A stretch of 64,000 nucleotides of DNA from Triticum aestivum (taxonomy: Eukaryota > Streptophyta > Magnoliopsida > Poales > Poaceae). Below the pieces are notes generated by a model that saw nothing but the letters and a program-made list of their open reading frames with translations, was not told where the DNA came from and did no database searches. The DNA lies in contig NC_057803.1 in NCBI RefSeq assembly GCF_018294505.1, positions 687,240,678 through 687,304,677 on the forward strand, in the 5' to 3' direction. Position numbers and translations under genes: made by a program. Below are positions 55,832 through 64,000 of the stretch, one piece after another (position 1 is the first letter of the stretch; each line of letters opens with the position of its first letter).

Positions 55832-57474
55832 TGATGTCTACTAGACAACCTTCTTCTTGTAGACGTTGTTGGGCCTCCAAGTGCAGAGGTTTGTAGGACA
55901 GTAGAAAACTTCCCTCAAGTGGATGACCTAAGGTTTATCAATCCGTAGGAGGCGTAGGATGAAGATGGTCTCTCTCAAGCAACCCTGCAACCAAATAACA
56001 AAGAGTCTCTTGTGTCCCCAACACACCCAATACAATGGTAAATTGTATAGGTGCACTAGTTCGGCAAAGAGATGGTGATACAAGTGGTATATGGATAGTA
56101 GATAAAGGTTTTTGTAATCTGAAAATATAAAAACAGCAAGGTAGCAAGTGATAAAAGTGAGCGTAAACGGTATTGCAATGGGTTGAAACAAGGCCTAGGA
56201 TTCATACTTTCGCTAGTGCAAGTTCCCTCAACAAGACTAACATAATTGGATCATAAAACTATCCCTCAACATGCAACAAAGAGTCACTCCAAAGTCACTA
56301 ATAGTGGAGAACGAACGAACAGATTATGGTAGGGTACGAAACCACCTCAAAGTTATTCTTTCCAATCAACCCGTTGGGCTATTCCTATAAGTGTCACAAA
56401 CAGCCCTAGAGTTCGTACTAGAATAACACCTTAAGACACAAATCAACCAAAACCCTAATGTCACCTAGATACTCCAATGTCACCTCAAGTATCCGTGGGT
56501 ATGATTATACGATATGCATCACACAATCTCAGATTCATCTATTCAACCAACACATAGGACCTCAAAGAGTGCCCCAAAGTTCCTACCAGAGAATCACGAC
56601 GAAAACGTGTGCCAACCCCTATGCATAGGTTCATGGGCGGAACCCGCAAGTTGATCACCAAAACATACATCAAGTGAATCACGTGGTATCCCATTGTCAC
56701 CACAGATATGCACGGCAAGACATACATCAAGTGTTCTCAAATCTTTAAAGACTCAATCCAGTAAGATAACTTCAAAGGGGAAACTCAATCCATTACAAGA
56801 GAGTAGAGGGGGGAAGAAACATCATAGGATCCAAATATAATAGCAAAGCTCACAATACATCAAGATCGTATCACCTCAAGAACACGAGAGAGAGATCAAA
56901 CACATAGCCACTGGTACATACCCTCAGCCCCGAGGGAGAACTACTCCCTCCTCGTCATGGAGAGCACCGGGATGATGAAGATGGCCACCGGAGAAGGATT
57001 CCCCCTCCGGCAGGGCGCCGGAACGGGTCTAGATTGGCTTTTGGTGGCTACGGAGGCTTCAGGCGGCGGAACTCCCGATCTATTGTGCGTTCTGGAAGTT
57101 TTAGGGTATATGGAGTTATATAGGCAGAAGAACCACGTTAGGGGAGCCACGAGGGCCCCATGAGGCAGGGGGGCGCGCCCCCTACCCTCGTGAGCTCCTC
57201 CTTCCTTCCTTGACGTAGGGTCCAAGTCCATCGGGTGGCTTTCGTTCCAAAAATAACTTCTCTAGTTCATTTCGTTCCGTTTCGACTCCATCTGATATTC
57301 CTTTTCTTCAAAACACTGTAATAGGCATAAAGCAGCAAATCTGGGCTGGGCTCCAGTTAATAGGTTAGTCCCGAAAGTAATATAAAAGTGGATAATAAAG
57401 CCCAATATTGCCCAAAATAGTAGATAATATAGCATGGAGCAATAAAAAATTATAGATACGTTGGAGACGTATCA
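55832..57474 (-). repeat. 5' LTR of element D (1643 bp)
   Basis: TGATGTCTAC...GACGTATCA. It is highly similar to 49674-51319, so the insertion is fairly recent. The GC-rich palindrome near 57144-57190 lies upstream of TATA-like sequence on the element strand. Confidence 0.93.
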
Positions 57475-57760
57475 GGGCATGGGGGGGAAGGGGGAGTGGA
57501 GGGGGAACGGCGCGGTGAGGTTCACAGTGCAGGCGAGCGGCGGCGAGGTCGGGGCAGGGCGCTTGGCGAGGTCGGGGCAGGGCTCGGCGAGGTCGAGGAA
57601 GCGCGCGGCGAGGTCGGGGCAGGGCTCAGCGATGGCGGGGTCGGGGCAGGGTGTGGCGAGGCCGGGGTAGGGATGACGGAGACGGCGGACGGGGGCGACA
57701 CCCTGGCGGCCTCGTTGTCGTCGGCGTCGTCGGGGCGGCAACTGCCAGATGAGAAGTGAA
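57475..57760 (-). pseudogene. Pro/Arg-rich N-terminal coding stretch of the CACTA element
   Basis: A GC-rich minus-strand frame reads PPRRRRRQRGRQGV, then a Pro/Ala/Asp repeat (CPDLA) four times. Its first codon is TTG at 57741, where an ATG might be expected. The frame can be followed across element D into 49673-49610 (RRCAPTPTPPPAPTPTRP). This kind of low-complexity start is usual for CACTA-borne genes, but coding status is uncertain. Confidence 0.35.
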
Positions 57761-57789
57761 AATTTTCACAAGTATTGCTTATATAGATG

Positions 57790-58035
57790 AAGCATTGGTC
57801 CCGGTTCGTGGCACCAACCGGGACCAATGCCCACCTTTAGTCCCGGTTGGTGCCACCAACCGGGACCAAAGGTCTCTTTTCAGCAGCCCAAAGGGCAGGA
57901 AGCATTGGTCTTTGGTCTCGGTTGGTGGCACCAACCGGGACTAAAGGGGGGCATTGGTCCTGGTTAGTGCCATGAACCGGAACCAAAGGGTGGCATTGGT
58001 CCTGGTTCGTGCCACCAACCGGGACTAATGTCCTG
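57790..58035. repeat. CACTA subterminal repeats, right side (five palindromic units)
   Basis: Five units of about 36 bp, each close to a palindrome (ATTGGTCCCGGTT, then GTGCCACC, then AACCGGGACCAAT), lie at about 57795-57830, 57836-57871, 57910-57947, 57951-57989 and 57993-58030. They match the motifs at the left end of the element. Confidence 0.85.
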
Positions 58036-58167
58036 CGCCTGTCAAAGCCACGGTGCGGTGGGATGTTTAGTCCCACCTCGCTAGCCGAGGAGCCGCCGCA
58101 CCTGTTTATTAGCCATGCCCCGCCATCTCCATTGAACTCCTCCGAACTGCAGGCCTATGGGCCTAAT
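58036..58167. other. CACTA terminal-side sequence up to the Angela insertion
   Basis: No gene or complete terminal repeat is visible. It ends in GGGCCTAAT just before the Angela-type LTR, so CTAAT is the likely target site; the other copy is out of the window. Confidence 0.45.
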
Positions 58168-59894
58168 TGTTGGGGAATGTAGTAATTTCAAAAAAATTCC
58201 TACTCACACACAGGATCATGGTGATGCATAGCAACGAGAGGGGAGAGTGTGTCTACGTACCCTCGTAGACCGAATGCAGAAGCGTTAGCACAATGCGGTT
58301 GATGTAGTCATACGTCTTCATGATCCGACCGATCCAAGTACCGAACGCACGGCACCTCTGAGTTCTGCACACGTTCAACTCGATAACGTCCCGCGAGCTT
58401 CGATCCAGCAAAGCTTCATAGGAGTGTTTCGTCAGCACGACAGCGTGGTGACGATGATGATGATGCTACCGACGCAGGGCTTCGCCTAAGCACCGCTACG
58501 ATATGATCGAGGTGGATTATGGAGGAGGGGGGCACCGCACACGGGCTAAGAGATCAATGATCAATTGTTGTGTCTATGGGGTGCCCCCTGCCCCCGTATA
58601 TAAAGGAGCAAGGGGAGGGGGCGGTCGGCCAGGGAGAGGCGCGCCAAGGGGAGTCCTACTCCCACCGGGAGTAGGATTCCCCCCTTTCCAACTTGGAGTA
58701 GGAGAGGGAAGGAAGAGGAAGGAGGGGGGAAGGAAAGGGGGCGGCGCCGGCCCCCACCCAATTCGGATTGGGCTTGGGAGGCGCCACCTCCCTTGCTCCT
58801 TTCCCCTCCTTTCCACTAAAGCCCAATAAGGCCCATATACCTCCCGGCGTGTTCCGATAACCTCCCGGTACTCCGGTATATTCCCGATCTCACCCGGAAC
58901 CATTCCGGTATCCAAATATAGTCGTCCAATATATCGATCTTTACGTCTCGACCATTTCGAGACTCGTCGTCATGTCCGTGATCATATCCGGGACTCTGAA
59001 CTACCTTCGGTACATCAAAACACAAAAACTCATAATGTCGATCGTCACCGAACTTTAAGAGTGCGGACCCTACGAGTTCGAGAACTATGTAGATATGACT
59101 GAGACACGTCTCCGGTCAATAACCAATAGCGGAACCTGGATGCTCATATTGGTTCCTACATATTCTACGAAGATCTTTATCAGTCAAACCGCATAACAAC
59201 ATACGTTGTTCCCTTTGTCATTGGTATGTTACTTGCCCGAGATTCGATCATCGGTATCTCAATACCTAGTTCAATCTCGTTACCAGCAAGTCTCTTTACT
59301 CGTTCCATAATACATCATCCCGCAACTAACTCATTAGTTACAATGCTTGCAAGGCTTATAGTGATGTGCATTACCGAGTGGGCCTAGAGATACCTCTCCG
59401 ACAATCGAAGTGACAAATCCTAATCTCGAAATATGCCAACTCAACAAGTACCTTTGGAGACACCTGTAGAGCACCTTTATAATCACCCAGTTATGTTGTG
59501 ATGTTTGGTAGCACACAAAGTGTTCCTCCGGTAAACGGGAGTTGCATAATCTCATAGTCATAGGAACATGTATAAGTCATGAAGAAAGCAATAGCAACAT
59601 ACTAAATGATCAAGTGCTAAGCTAACAGAATGGGTCAAGTAAATCACATCATTCTCCTAATGATGTGATCCCGTTAATCAAATGACAACTCATGTCTGTG
59701 GTTAGGAAACATAACCATCTTTGATAAACGAGCTAGTCAAGTAGAGGCATACTAGTGACACTCTGTTTGTCTATGTATTCACACATGTATCATATTTCCG
59801 GTTAATACAATTCTAGCATGAATAATAAAATTTTGTCTTGATATAAGGAAATAAATAATAACTTTATTATTGCCTCTAGGCCATATTTCCTTCA
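58168..59894 (-). repeat. 3' LTR of the Angela/BARE-type element (1727 bp)
   Basis: On the plus strand it begins TGTTGGGGAATG and ends TTTCCTTCA. The TATA-like region on the element strand lies near 58595-58605. It is followed on the interior side by the purine tract AAGTGGGAGAC (59895-59905). Confidence 0.9.
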
Positions 59895-59927
59895 GTCTCC
59901 CACTTGCACTAGAGTCAATACTCTAGA

Positions 59928-60937
59928 TTACACCGTAATGATTCTAATACCCATGGAGCCTTGGTGCTGATCATGTTTTGCTCGTGGAAGAGGCTTAGTC
60001 AATGGGTCTGCAACATTCAGATCCTTATGTATCTTGCAAATCTCTATGTCTCCCACCTGGACTTGATCTCGGATGAAGTTGAAGTGTCTCTTGATGTGTT
60101 TGGTTCTCTTGTGAAATCGGGATTCCTTTGCCAAGGCAATTGCACCAGTATTGTTACAAAAGATTTTCATTGGACCCGATGCACTAGGTACGACACCTAG
60201 ATCGGATATGAACTCCTTCATCCAGACTCCTTCATTCGCTGCTTCCGAAGCAGCAATGTACTCCGCTTCACATGTAGATCTCGCCACGATGCTCTGTTTA
60301 TAACTGCTCCAACTGACAACTCCACCGTTCAATATGAACACATATCCGGTTTGCGATTTAGAATCGTCCGGATCAGTGTCAAAGCTTGCATCAACGTAAT
60401 CATTTACAATGAGCTCTTTGTCACCTCCATAAACGAGAAACATGTCCTTAGTCTTTTTCAGGTATTTCAGGATGTTCTTGACCGTTGTCCAGTGATCCAC
60501 TCCTGGATTACTTTGGTACCTCCCTGCTAAACTAATAGCAAGGCACACATCAGGTCTGGTACACAACATTGCATACATGATAGAGCCTATGGCTGAAGCA
60601 TAGGGAACATATTTCATTTTCTCTCTATCTTCTGCAGTGGTCTGGCATTGAGTCTTACTCAACTTCACACCTTGTAACACAGGCAAGAACCCTTTCTCTG
60701 CCTGATCCATTTTGAACTTTTTCAAAACTTTGTCAAGGTATGTGCTTTGTGAAAGTCCAATTAAGTGTCTTGATCTATCTCTATAGATCTTGATTCCCAA
60801 TATGTAAGCAGCTTCGCCGAGGTCTTTCATTGAAAAACTCTTGTTCAAGTATCCTTTTATGCTATCCAGAAATTCTATATCATTTCCAATCAACAATATG
60901 TCATCCACATATAATATTAGAAATGCTACAAAGCTCC
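59928..60937 (-). pseudogene. pol: Copia RT C-terminal part and RNase H, truncated by Gypsy insertion
   Basis: The open frame enters from the Gypsy junction (FVAFLILYVDDILLIGND, containing the YVDD motif) and runs about 335 codons to a stop at 59928. RT thumb/connection features (MKDLGEAAYILGIKIYRDRS; CTRPDVCLAISLAGRYQSN) are followed by RNase H (DASFDTD; SQTGYVFILNGGVVSWSSYK; STCEAEYIAASEA). In the third catalytic segment the sequence is FCNNTGAIALAKE, where active copies have Asp at the first Asn, so RNase H is probably dead. The end NVADPLTKPLPRAKHDQH is typical for Angela/BARE. Confidence 0.88.
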
Positions 60938-61493
60938 TGATGAAGCTATATACCTAGGGTAGGGTCATGGATCTGTCCAAGATACCCTCCCCAAGGACAT
61001 CTCTAAAGGAGCCAGAAGCACTCGAAGAAAATCATCATCCACTCGACCATGAAGCTATGTTCCACTTGACAGTCTCGAAGACACTCGACCGTATGGACAA
61101 TCACTCGACTACCAGAAGATCTAGAGCCACTCCACTCTGCAACTGTCGGAAATTAAGTCATAGCTTTAATGGTCATTATGTATCTTTATTGCAGGCGTTA
61201 CCAGTAACGTCCCCATCTTTATGTACCTTAAACCCTTTGTAACTGAGGGCGGGAGGATTCTGGCGAACTCTATATAAGCCACCCCCCTCCTCAGGGACAA
61301 GGGTTCGCACCCTTTGTAACACACACGCATATAATCCAGTCGACCGCCTCCGGGCTCCGAGACGTAGGGCTGTTACTTCCTCCGAGAAGGGCCTGAACTC
61401 GTAAAACTCGCGTGTACAACTCTTCCATAGTTAGGATCTTGCCTCTACATTCCTACCCCCCCCCATTCTACTGTCAGACTTAGAACCACAACA
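60938..61493 (+). repeat. 5' LTR of the Tat-like Gypsy (556 bp)
   Basis: TGATGAAGCT...ACCACAACA. TATA-like CTCTATATAAGCC at 61268-61280 is followed by a pyrimidine-rich start region. CACTCGAC repeats occur at 61030-61110. The second LTR is out of the window, so the left border is set from the break in the Angela sequence and the TG tip. Confidence 0.8.
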
Positions 61494-61495
61494 GT

Positions 61496-61513
61496 TGGCG
61501 CCCACCGTGGGGC
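61496..61513 (+). other. Primer binding site of the Tat-like Gypsy
   Basis: TGGCGCCCACCGTGGGGC, 2 bases after the LTR end, matches the primer site common in this group of plant Gypsy elements. Confidence 0.85.
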
Positions 61514-61566
61514 AGGTGTCTTAGCGACTTGTTGGAGAAGTTGTGATTTTTCCGATCCCCATCAAC

Positions 61567-63546
61567 ATGGTTTCAGGCGGAGGTTTGGCCAAGGGCCACG
61601 AGATCCGTCTCGGTGCGCTCGTATTCATCACCGACGACTCCGCTTGGCTCCAGGAAGCGCCACTCAACGTCGAGGCGCTCCCCGTCCATAGGGCAACGCA
61701 CTTTCGTGCGTGCGTCTGTGGCGTCCTCCTACGGCAGCCGTCGACTCAGTATCGGTCGGCTCCCGTGCCAACCTCCCTCCCTGCAGCCCGCCGGGGCAAA
61801 CGTTCTTGTCGGTCGAGGCTTCAGCAGTGGGTGAGGCATGCGGTGGCTCGCCAATCAGCCACCCCCTAGGTTGTGGCAATCAAGCCCGATGAAACTCTCT
61901 ACGACATGTTCGACCTGTCGACTGGCTCCGTGGAGACTACATCCGAGTGTGACAGCAGCGACCCCGTGGCGGAAGTTTTGATGGTCAATGGACCACGTAG
62001 TCCTCCTGGCTTCACCCGCGAGGACGGTGGCGATGGTGGTGGTGATCCGTCGCGTGTCCATGAAGAGTACCGACCCGAACCCCTCTCTTTGCAGAGGAGG
62101 GAGGAACTTCGCCGCCGGAACATGGATGCACTTCACACTCCCATTGTTGGAGAAACCCCTGAGGCCTAGGCCTTGGAGGAGGCGCGCCTGGCCAACTTGG
62201 CTGAGCGCACTTGACTGGATAACCTCCAGCGCGCACTCGACGAGCGTGCTCGGCAGCGTGCTCCCGAATCCAGTCGACGTCAACTTTTTCCACCTCCGAC
62301 TCAGGTATACCGAACTCCAATCCAGAATCTCGCAGTTGCGGCCCGAATAGCAGAGTCAATTCAACCTTCCCAGTCAGAAGCTGGTCGAGGTTTGGTGCAG
62401 ATCCGGGCCTTGCTCCGAGTCGCAGGAGAGCAGAATACAGTAGTATCTCAGTCGTGGAATAGGATTCACAGCAGATCCATGGTTGCAGACACAGTCCAGT
62501 TGGCTCACAGCCCAAGATCGCCCCCAAGGTGTGAGGGACGTGGAGACCGACGAGATCAGTACAGAAACCGTGAGCGGTATGATCACCGACTCAACCACGA
62601 TGATCACCATCGAGTGCCCACGCCTCCCCCAAGGAGTGGATCATACGTGCCTCGGCAGCAGGATGATAGACACCCTCACAGTGGTGGGCGAAGGATTCCA
62701 GTCGACCCTAGGGAACCGAGCTTTGATGCGAGATCTATTCTCGTTCAGGGTCTAGTCGACAGAAACAGAGCTCACAGAGAAGGCCCTGACAGAGATTTTC
62801 CAACCAGTAGTAGAGTGCATGTCTCAGGCCCAGAGTGCTTTAGCAGAGCCATCAGGGCTGCAGTGATTCCTCCCAACTTCAGGTTGGCGACTGGAGTCAA
62901 TAAGTTCACTGGTGAGTCCAAGCCTGACACTTGGCTTGAGGATTACCGAGTGGCTGTACAGATCGGTGGCGGCAACGATGAAGTGGCCATGAAGCACCTT
63001 CCTTTGATGCTAGAGGGCTCGGCCAGGGCGTGGCTGAATCAGTTAGCTCCTGGTAGTATTTATACTTGGGAAGATCTTGCTCGAGTATTTGTCAGAACAT
63101 TTGAAGGTACTTGCAAGCAGCCAGCGGGGTTGACAAAACTATAGTGTTGCGTTTAGAAACCGAATGAAACTTTGAGAGATTATATCTAGAGATGCATCAC
63201 GTTGCACCACACAGTGGAGAATGTGTCAGATCACCAAGAAATTTGTTCCTTCAAAGAAGGCGTTAAGTATCGGGAGTTGAATATGAAATTCGGTCGAACA
63301 GGAGATATGACTCTGACTCGGATGATGGAGATTGCCACCAAGTACGCCAATGGTGAAGAAGAAGACCGACTCCGGAGTGGCAAGCACAAAACAATCGCCC
63401 ACAAAACCGGAGGGGGGGAACTCCAGTCGGAAGCAGAAGCGCAAAGCCGAGCCAGCTGCTCCTGGAGAAGCCTTGGCCGTAACTCAAGGGAAGTTCAAGC
63501 GGAAACCCAAAGGACCGTGGAACCCCAAGAAAGTAAAAGATCAAGA
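61567..63546 (+). pseudogene. gag: Gypsy Gag, several frameshifts and stops
   Basis: It starts at ATG 61567 (MVSGGGLAKGHEIRLGALVF), shifts frame near 61710, again near 61870, and meets stops at 62167-62169, near 62213 and at 63142-63144. The longest intact part is 62392-63144 (250 codons): an Arg/His/Asp-rich region and the Gag core (VIPPNFRLATGVNKFTGESK; KHLPLMLEGSARAWLNQL; WEDLARVFVRTFEGTC). It resumes at 63202 (LHHTVENVSD; GVKYRELNMKFGRTGD) and shifts again in a G-rich run near 63415. The gene is clearly non-functional. Confidence 0.8.
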
Positions 63547-64000
63547 TGGAAATGATGTGCTAGATTTACCATGCCACATTCACACCAAGAAAGATGAAGA
63601 GGGTAATTTCATTTACCGAAAGCATACCACTCGACAGTGTCGACTCCTAATCCAGCAATTCCGAGAGAAACAGCCCAAGGAAAAGGAGAAGGAAGCATAC
63701 AAAGTTGAGGATGAGGAGGAGGACGATGATGGTTACCCCCACATCAATTCCACTCTGATGATTTTCGCTGACGTTGAGAGTAAGAGTCGACTGAAAGTCA
63801 TCAACAGAGAAGTGAACATGGTCGCTCCGGTGACACCCAGTTATTTGACGTGGTCTCAGACTGCCATTACATTCGACCAGTCCGATCACCCAGCGCACAT
63901 AGCCACCCCTGGGAGGCAAGCGCTGGTGGTCGAGCCAGTAGTCGAAGGCACTCGATTGACTAAGGTTCTGATGGATGGTTGCAGTGGTCTGAATATACTA
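63415..64000 (+). pseudogene. Gag C-terminal zinc-binding region and protease start (runs off window)
   Basis: An open frame to the window end begins with a basic stretch (KFKRKPKGPWNPKKVK), then a Cys/His motif LPCHIHTKK ... HTTRQC that may replace the usual zinc knuckle. An acidic linker (EDEEEDDDGYP) leads to the protease. The active-site stretch is VLMDGCSGLNIL; related elements have DGGSG, so the second Gly is changed to Cys here. Confidence 0.72.

Larger units (their letters stand above)
49674..57474 (-). mobile_element. Element D: complete gag-only non-autonomous LTR element
   Basis: It has two complete LTRs (49674-51319 and 55832-57474), a tRNA-Asp-type primer site at 55804-55821, a Gag-like ORF and a polypurine tract next to the left LTR; length 7.8 kb. 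Flanks are GGGCG (49669-49673) and GGGCA (57475-57479), a target duplication with one change. The interior has no protease, RT or integrase. It is the same family as element C and is inserted in the GC-rich 5' part of the CACTA element. Confidence 0.88.
34036..58167 (-). mobile_element. CACTA (En/Spm-type) DNA transposon, carrying two LTR-element insertions and cut at right by a third
   Basis: The left tip CACTAGTAGAAAAAGGGCC is the CACTA terminal repeat, flanked by AGA (34033-34035). The CACTA-derived pieces are 34036-35861, 48380-49673 and 57475-58167, about 3.8 kb in all. Both ends carry inverted copies of GGTCCCGGTT/AACCGGGACC subterminal motifs. Its gene runs on the minus strand, so the left tip is the 3' end. 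No transposase (TNP2-like) sequence is visible, so this copy is probably non-autonomous. The far terminus lies beyond the Angela-type insertion, outside the window. Confidence 0.75.
58168..60937 (-). mobile_element. Angela/BARE-type Copia element, 3' part only
   Basis: On the minus strand it has the end of RT and RNase H, polypurine tract and 3' LTR. The LTR tip sequences (TGAAGGAAATATGGCCTAGA ... TTCCCCAACA) are those of the Angela/WIS/BARE-1 group. The upstream portion (gag, protease, integrase, most of RT, 5' LTR) must lie beyond the Gypsy inserted at 60938, outside the window. Confidence 0.88.
60938..64000 (+). mobile_element. Tat/Retand-like Gypsy retrotransposon, 5' part (window ends inside)
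   Basis: It has a 556 bp 5' LTR, primer binding site, damaged gag and the start of protease. The protease signature MDGCSGLNIL and the Gag block MLEGSARAWLNQL fit the Tat-type lineages of plant Gypsy elements. It is inserted in the RT of the Angela-type element; GCTCC at 60933-60937 is the likely target site. Confidence 0.78.

Noticed and set aside
57790..58035. Regularly spaced palindromic repeats resembling a CRISPR array
   Set aside because: The spacers are not unique and the motif is the known subterminal repeat of CACTA transposons in a plant genome.
61543..62350. Several open frames of 60-120 codons on both strands
   Set aside because: They are shadows of the frameshifted Gypsy gag; only the gag-compatible frames carry family sequence.
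1..64000. tRNA, rRNA, CRISPR arrays, bacterial operons and intact host genes
   Set aside because: Read on both strands; none could be supported. tRNA-like matches are only the primer binding sites of the retroelements.

Overview
This 64 kb window looks like intergenic DNA from a large grass genome of the wheat tribe (Triticeae: wheat, Aegilops, barley or rye). I see no intact host gene, rRNA or tRNA gene. Almost every base belongs to nested transposable elements. The clues to Triticeae are a SIRE/Maximus-type Copia, an Athila/Sabrina-like Gypsy, a Sukkula-like large retrotransposon derivative (LARD), an Angela/BARE-type Copia LTR and a CACTA element with 'TTTAGTCCCGGTT' subterminal repeats. 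These family names rest on layout and remembered sequence character, not on a search.

Left nest (1-27397), youngest to oldest. A minus-strand Maximus-like Copia (1-14534; left LTR cut by the window edge) sits inside the gag of a plus-strand Athila-like Gypsy (14535-21453). That Gypsy lies inside a minus-strand gag-only LTR element, here called C (21454-26235). C lies inside the ORF2 of a plus-strand LINE (26236-27397). The Maximus pol is open from just after the protease, while its gag and env-position ORFs carry a few lesions. The Athila-like copy has gag, protease and an env-position ORF but no reverse transcriptase or integrase.

Middle (27398-34035). A Mutator-like element with long inverted repeats carries an almost perfect 367 bp foldback insertion. 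A degenerate tandem array built on TGCACAT/GTGCAA motifs follows (29130-30790), then a TAA microsatellite. A PIF/Harbinger-like terminus (31464) precedes a decayed Myb/SANT-like gene and a viroplasmin/RNase H1 N-terminal-like fragment.

Right nest (34036-64000). A minus-strand CACTA element begins at 34036 inside that fragment. It has been hit three times: by a plus-strand LARD (35862-48379, exact TSD GGCCT) that splits the first exon of the CACTA gene; by a complete minus-strand gag-only element D (49674-57474), sister to C; and by a minus-strand Angela/BARE-type Copia (58168 onward). The Angela element is broken within its reverse transcriptase, at the YVDD motif region, by a plus-strand Gypsy of apparent Tat/Retand type (60938 to window end).

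The most interesting points are: the C/D family, with a CCHC Gag-like ORF and no pol, which shares its LTR tip and polypurine tract with the Athila-like element and so may be its dependent partner; a 54-nt-arm near-perfect hairpin inside the CACTA element; the TGCACAT array; promoter-like blocks upstream of the env-position ORFs in two unrelated elements; and a CACTA gene whose exon was interrupted by the LARD.
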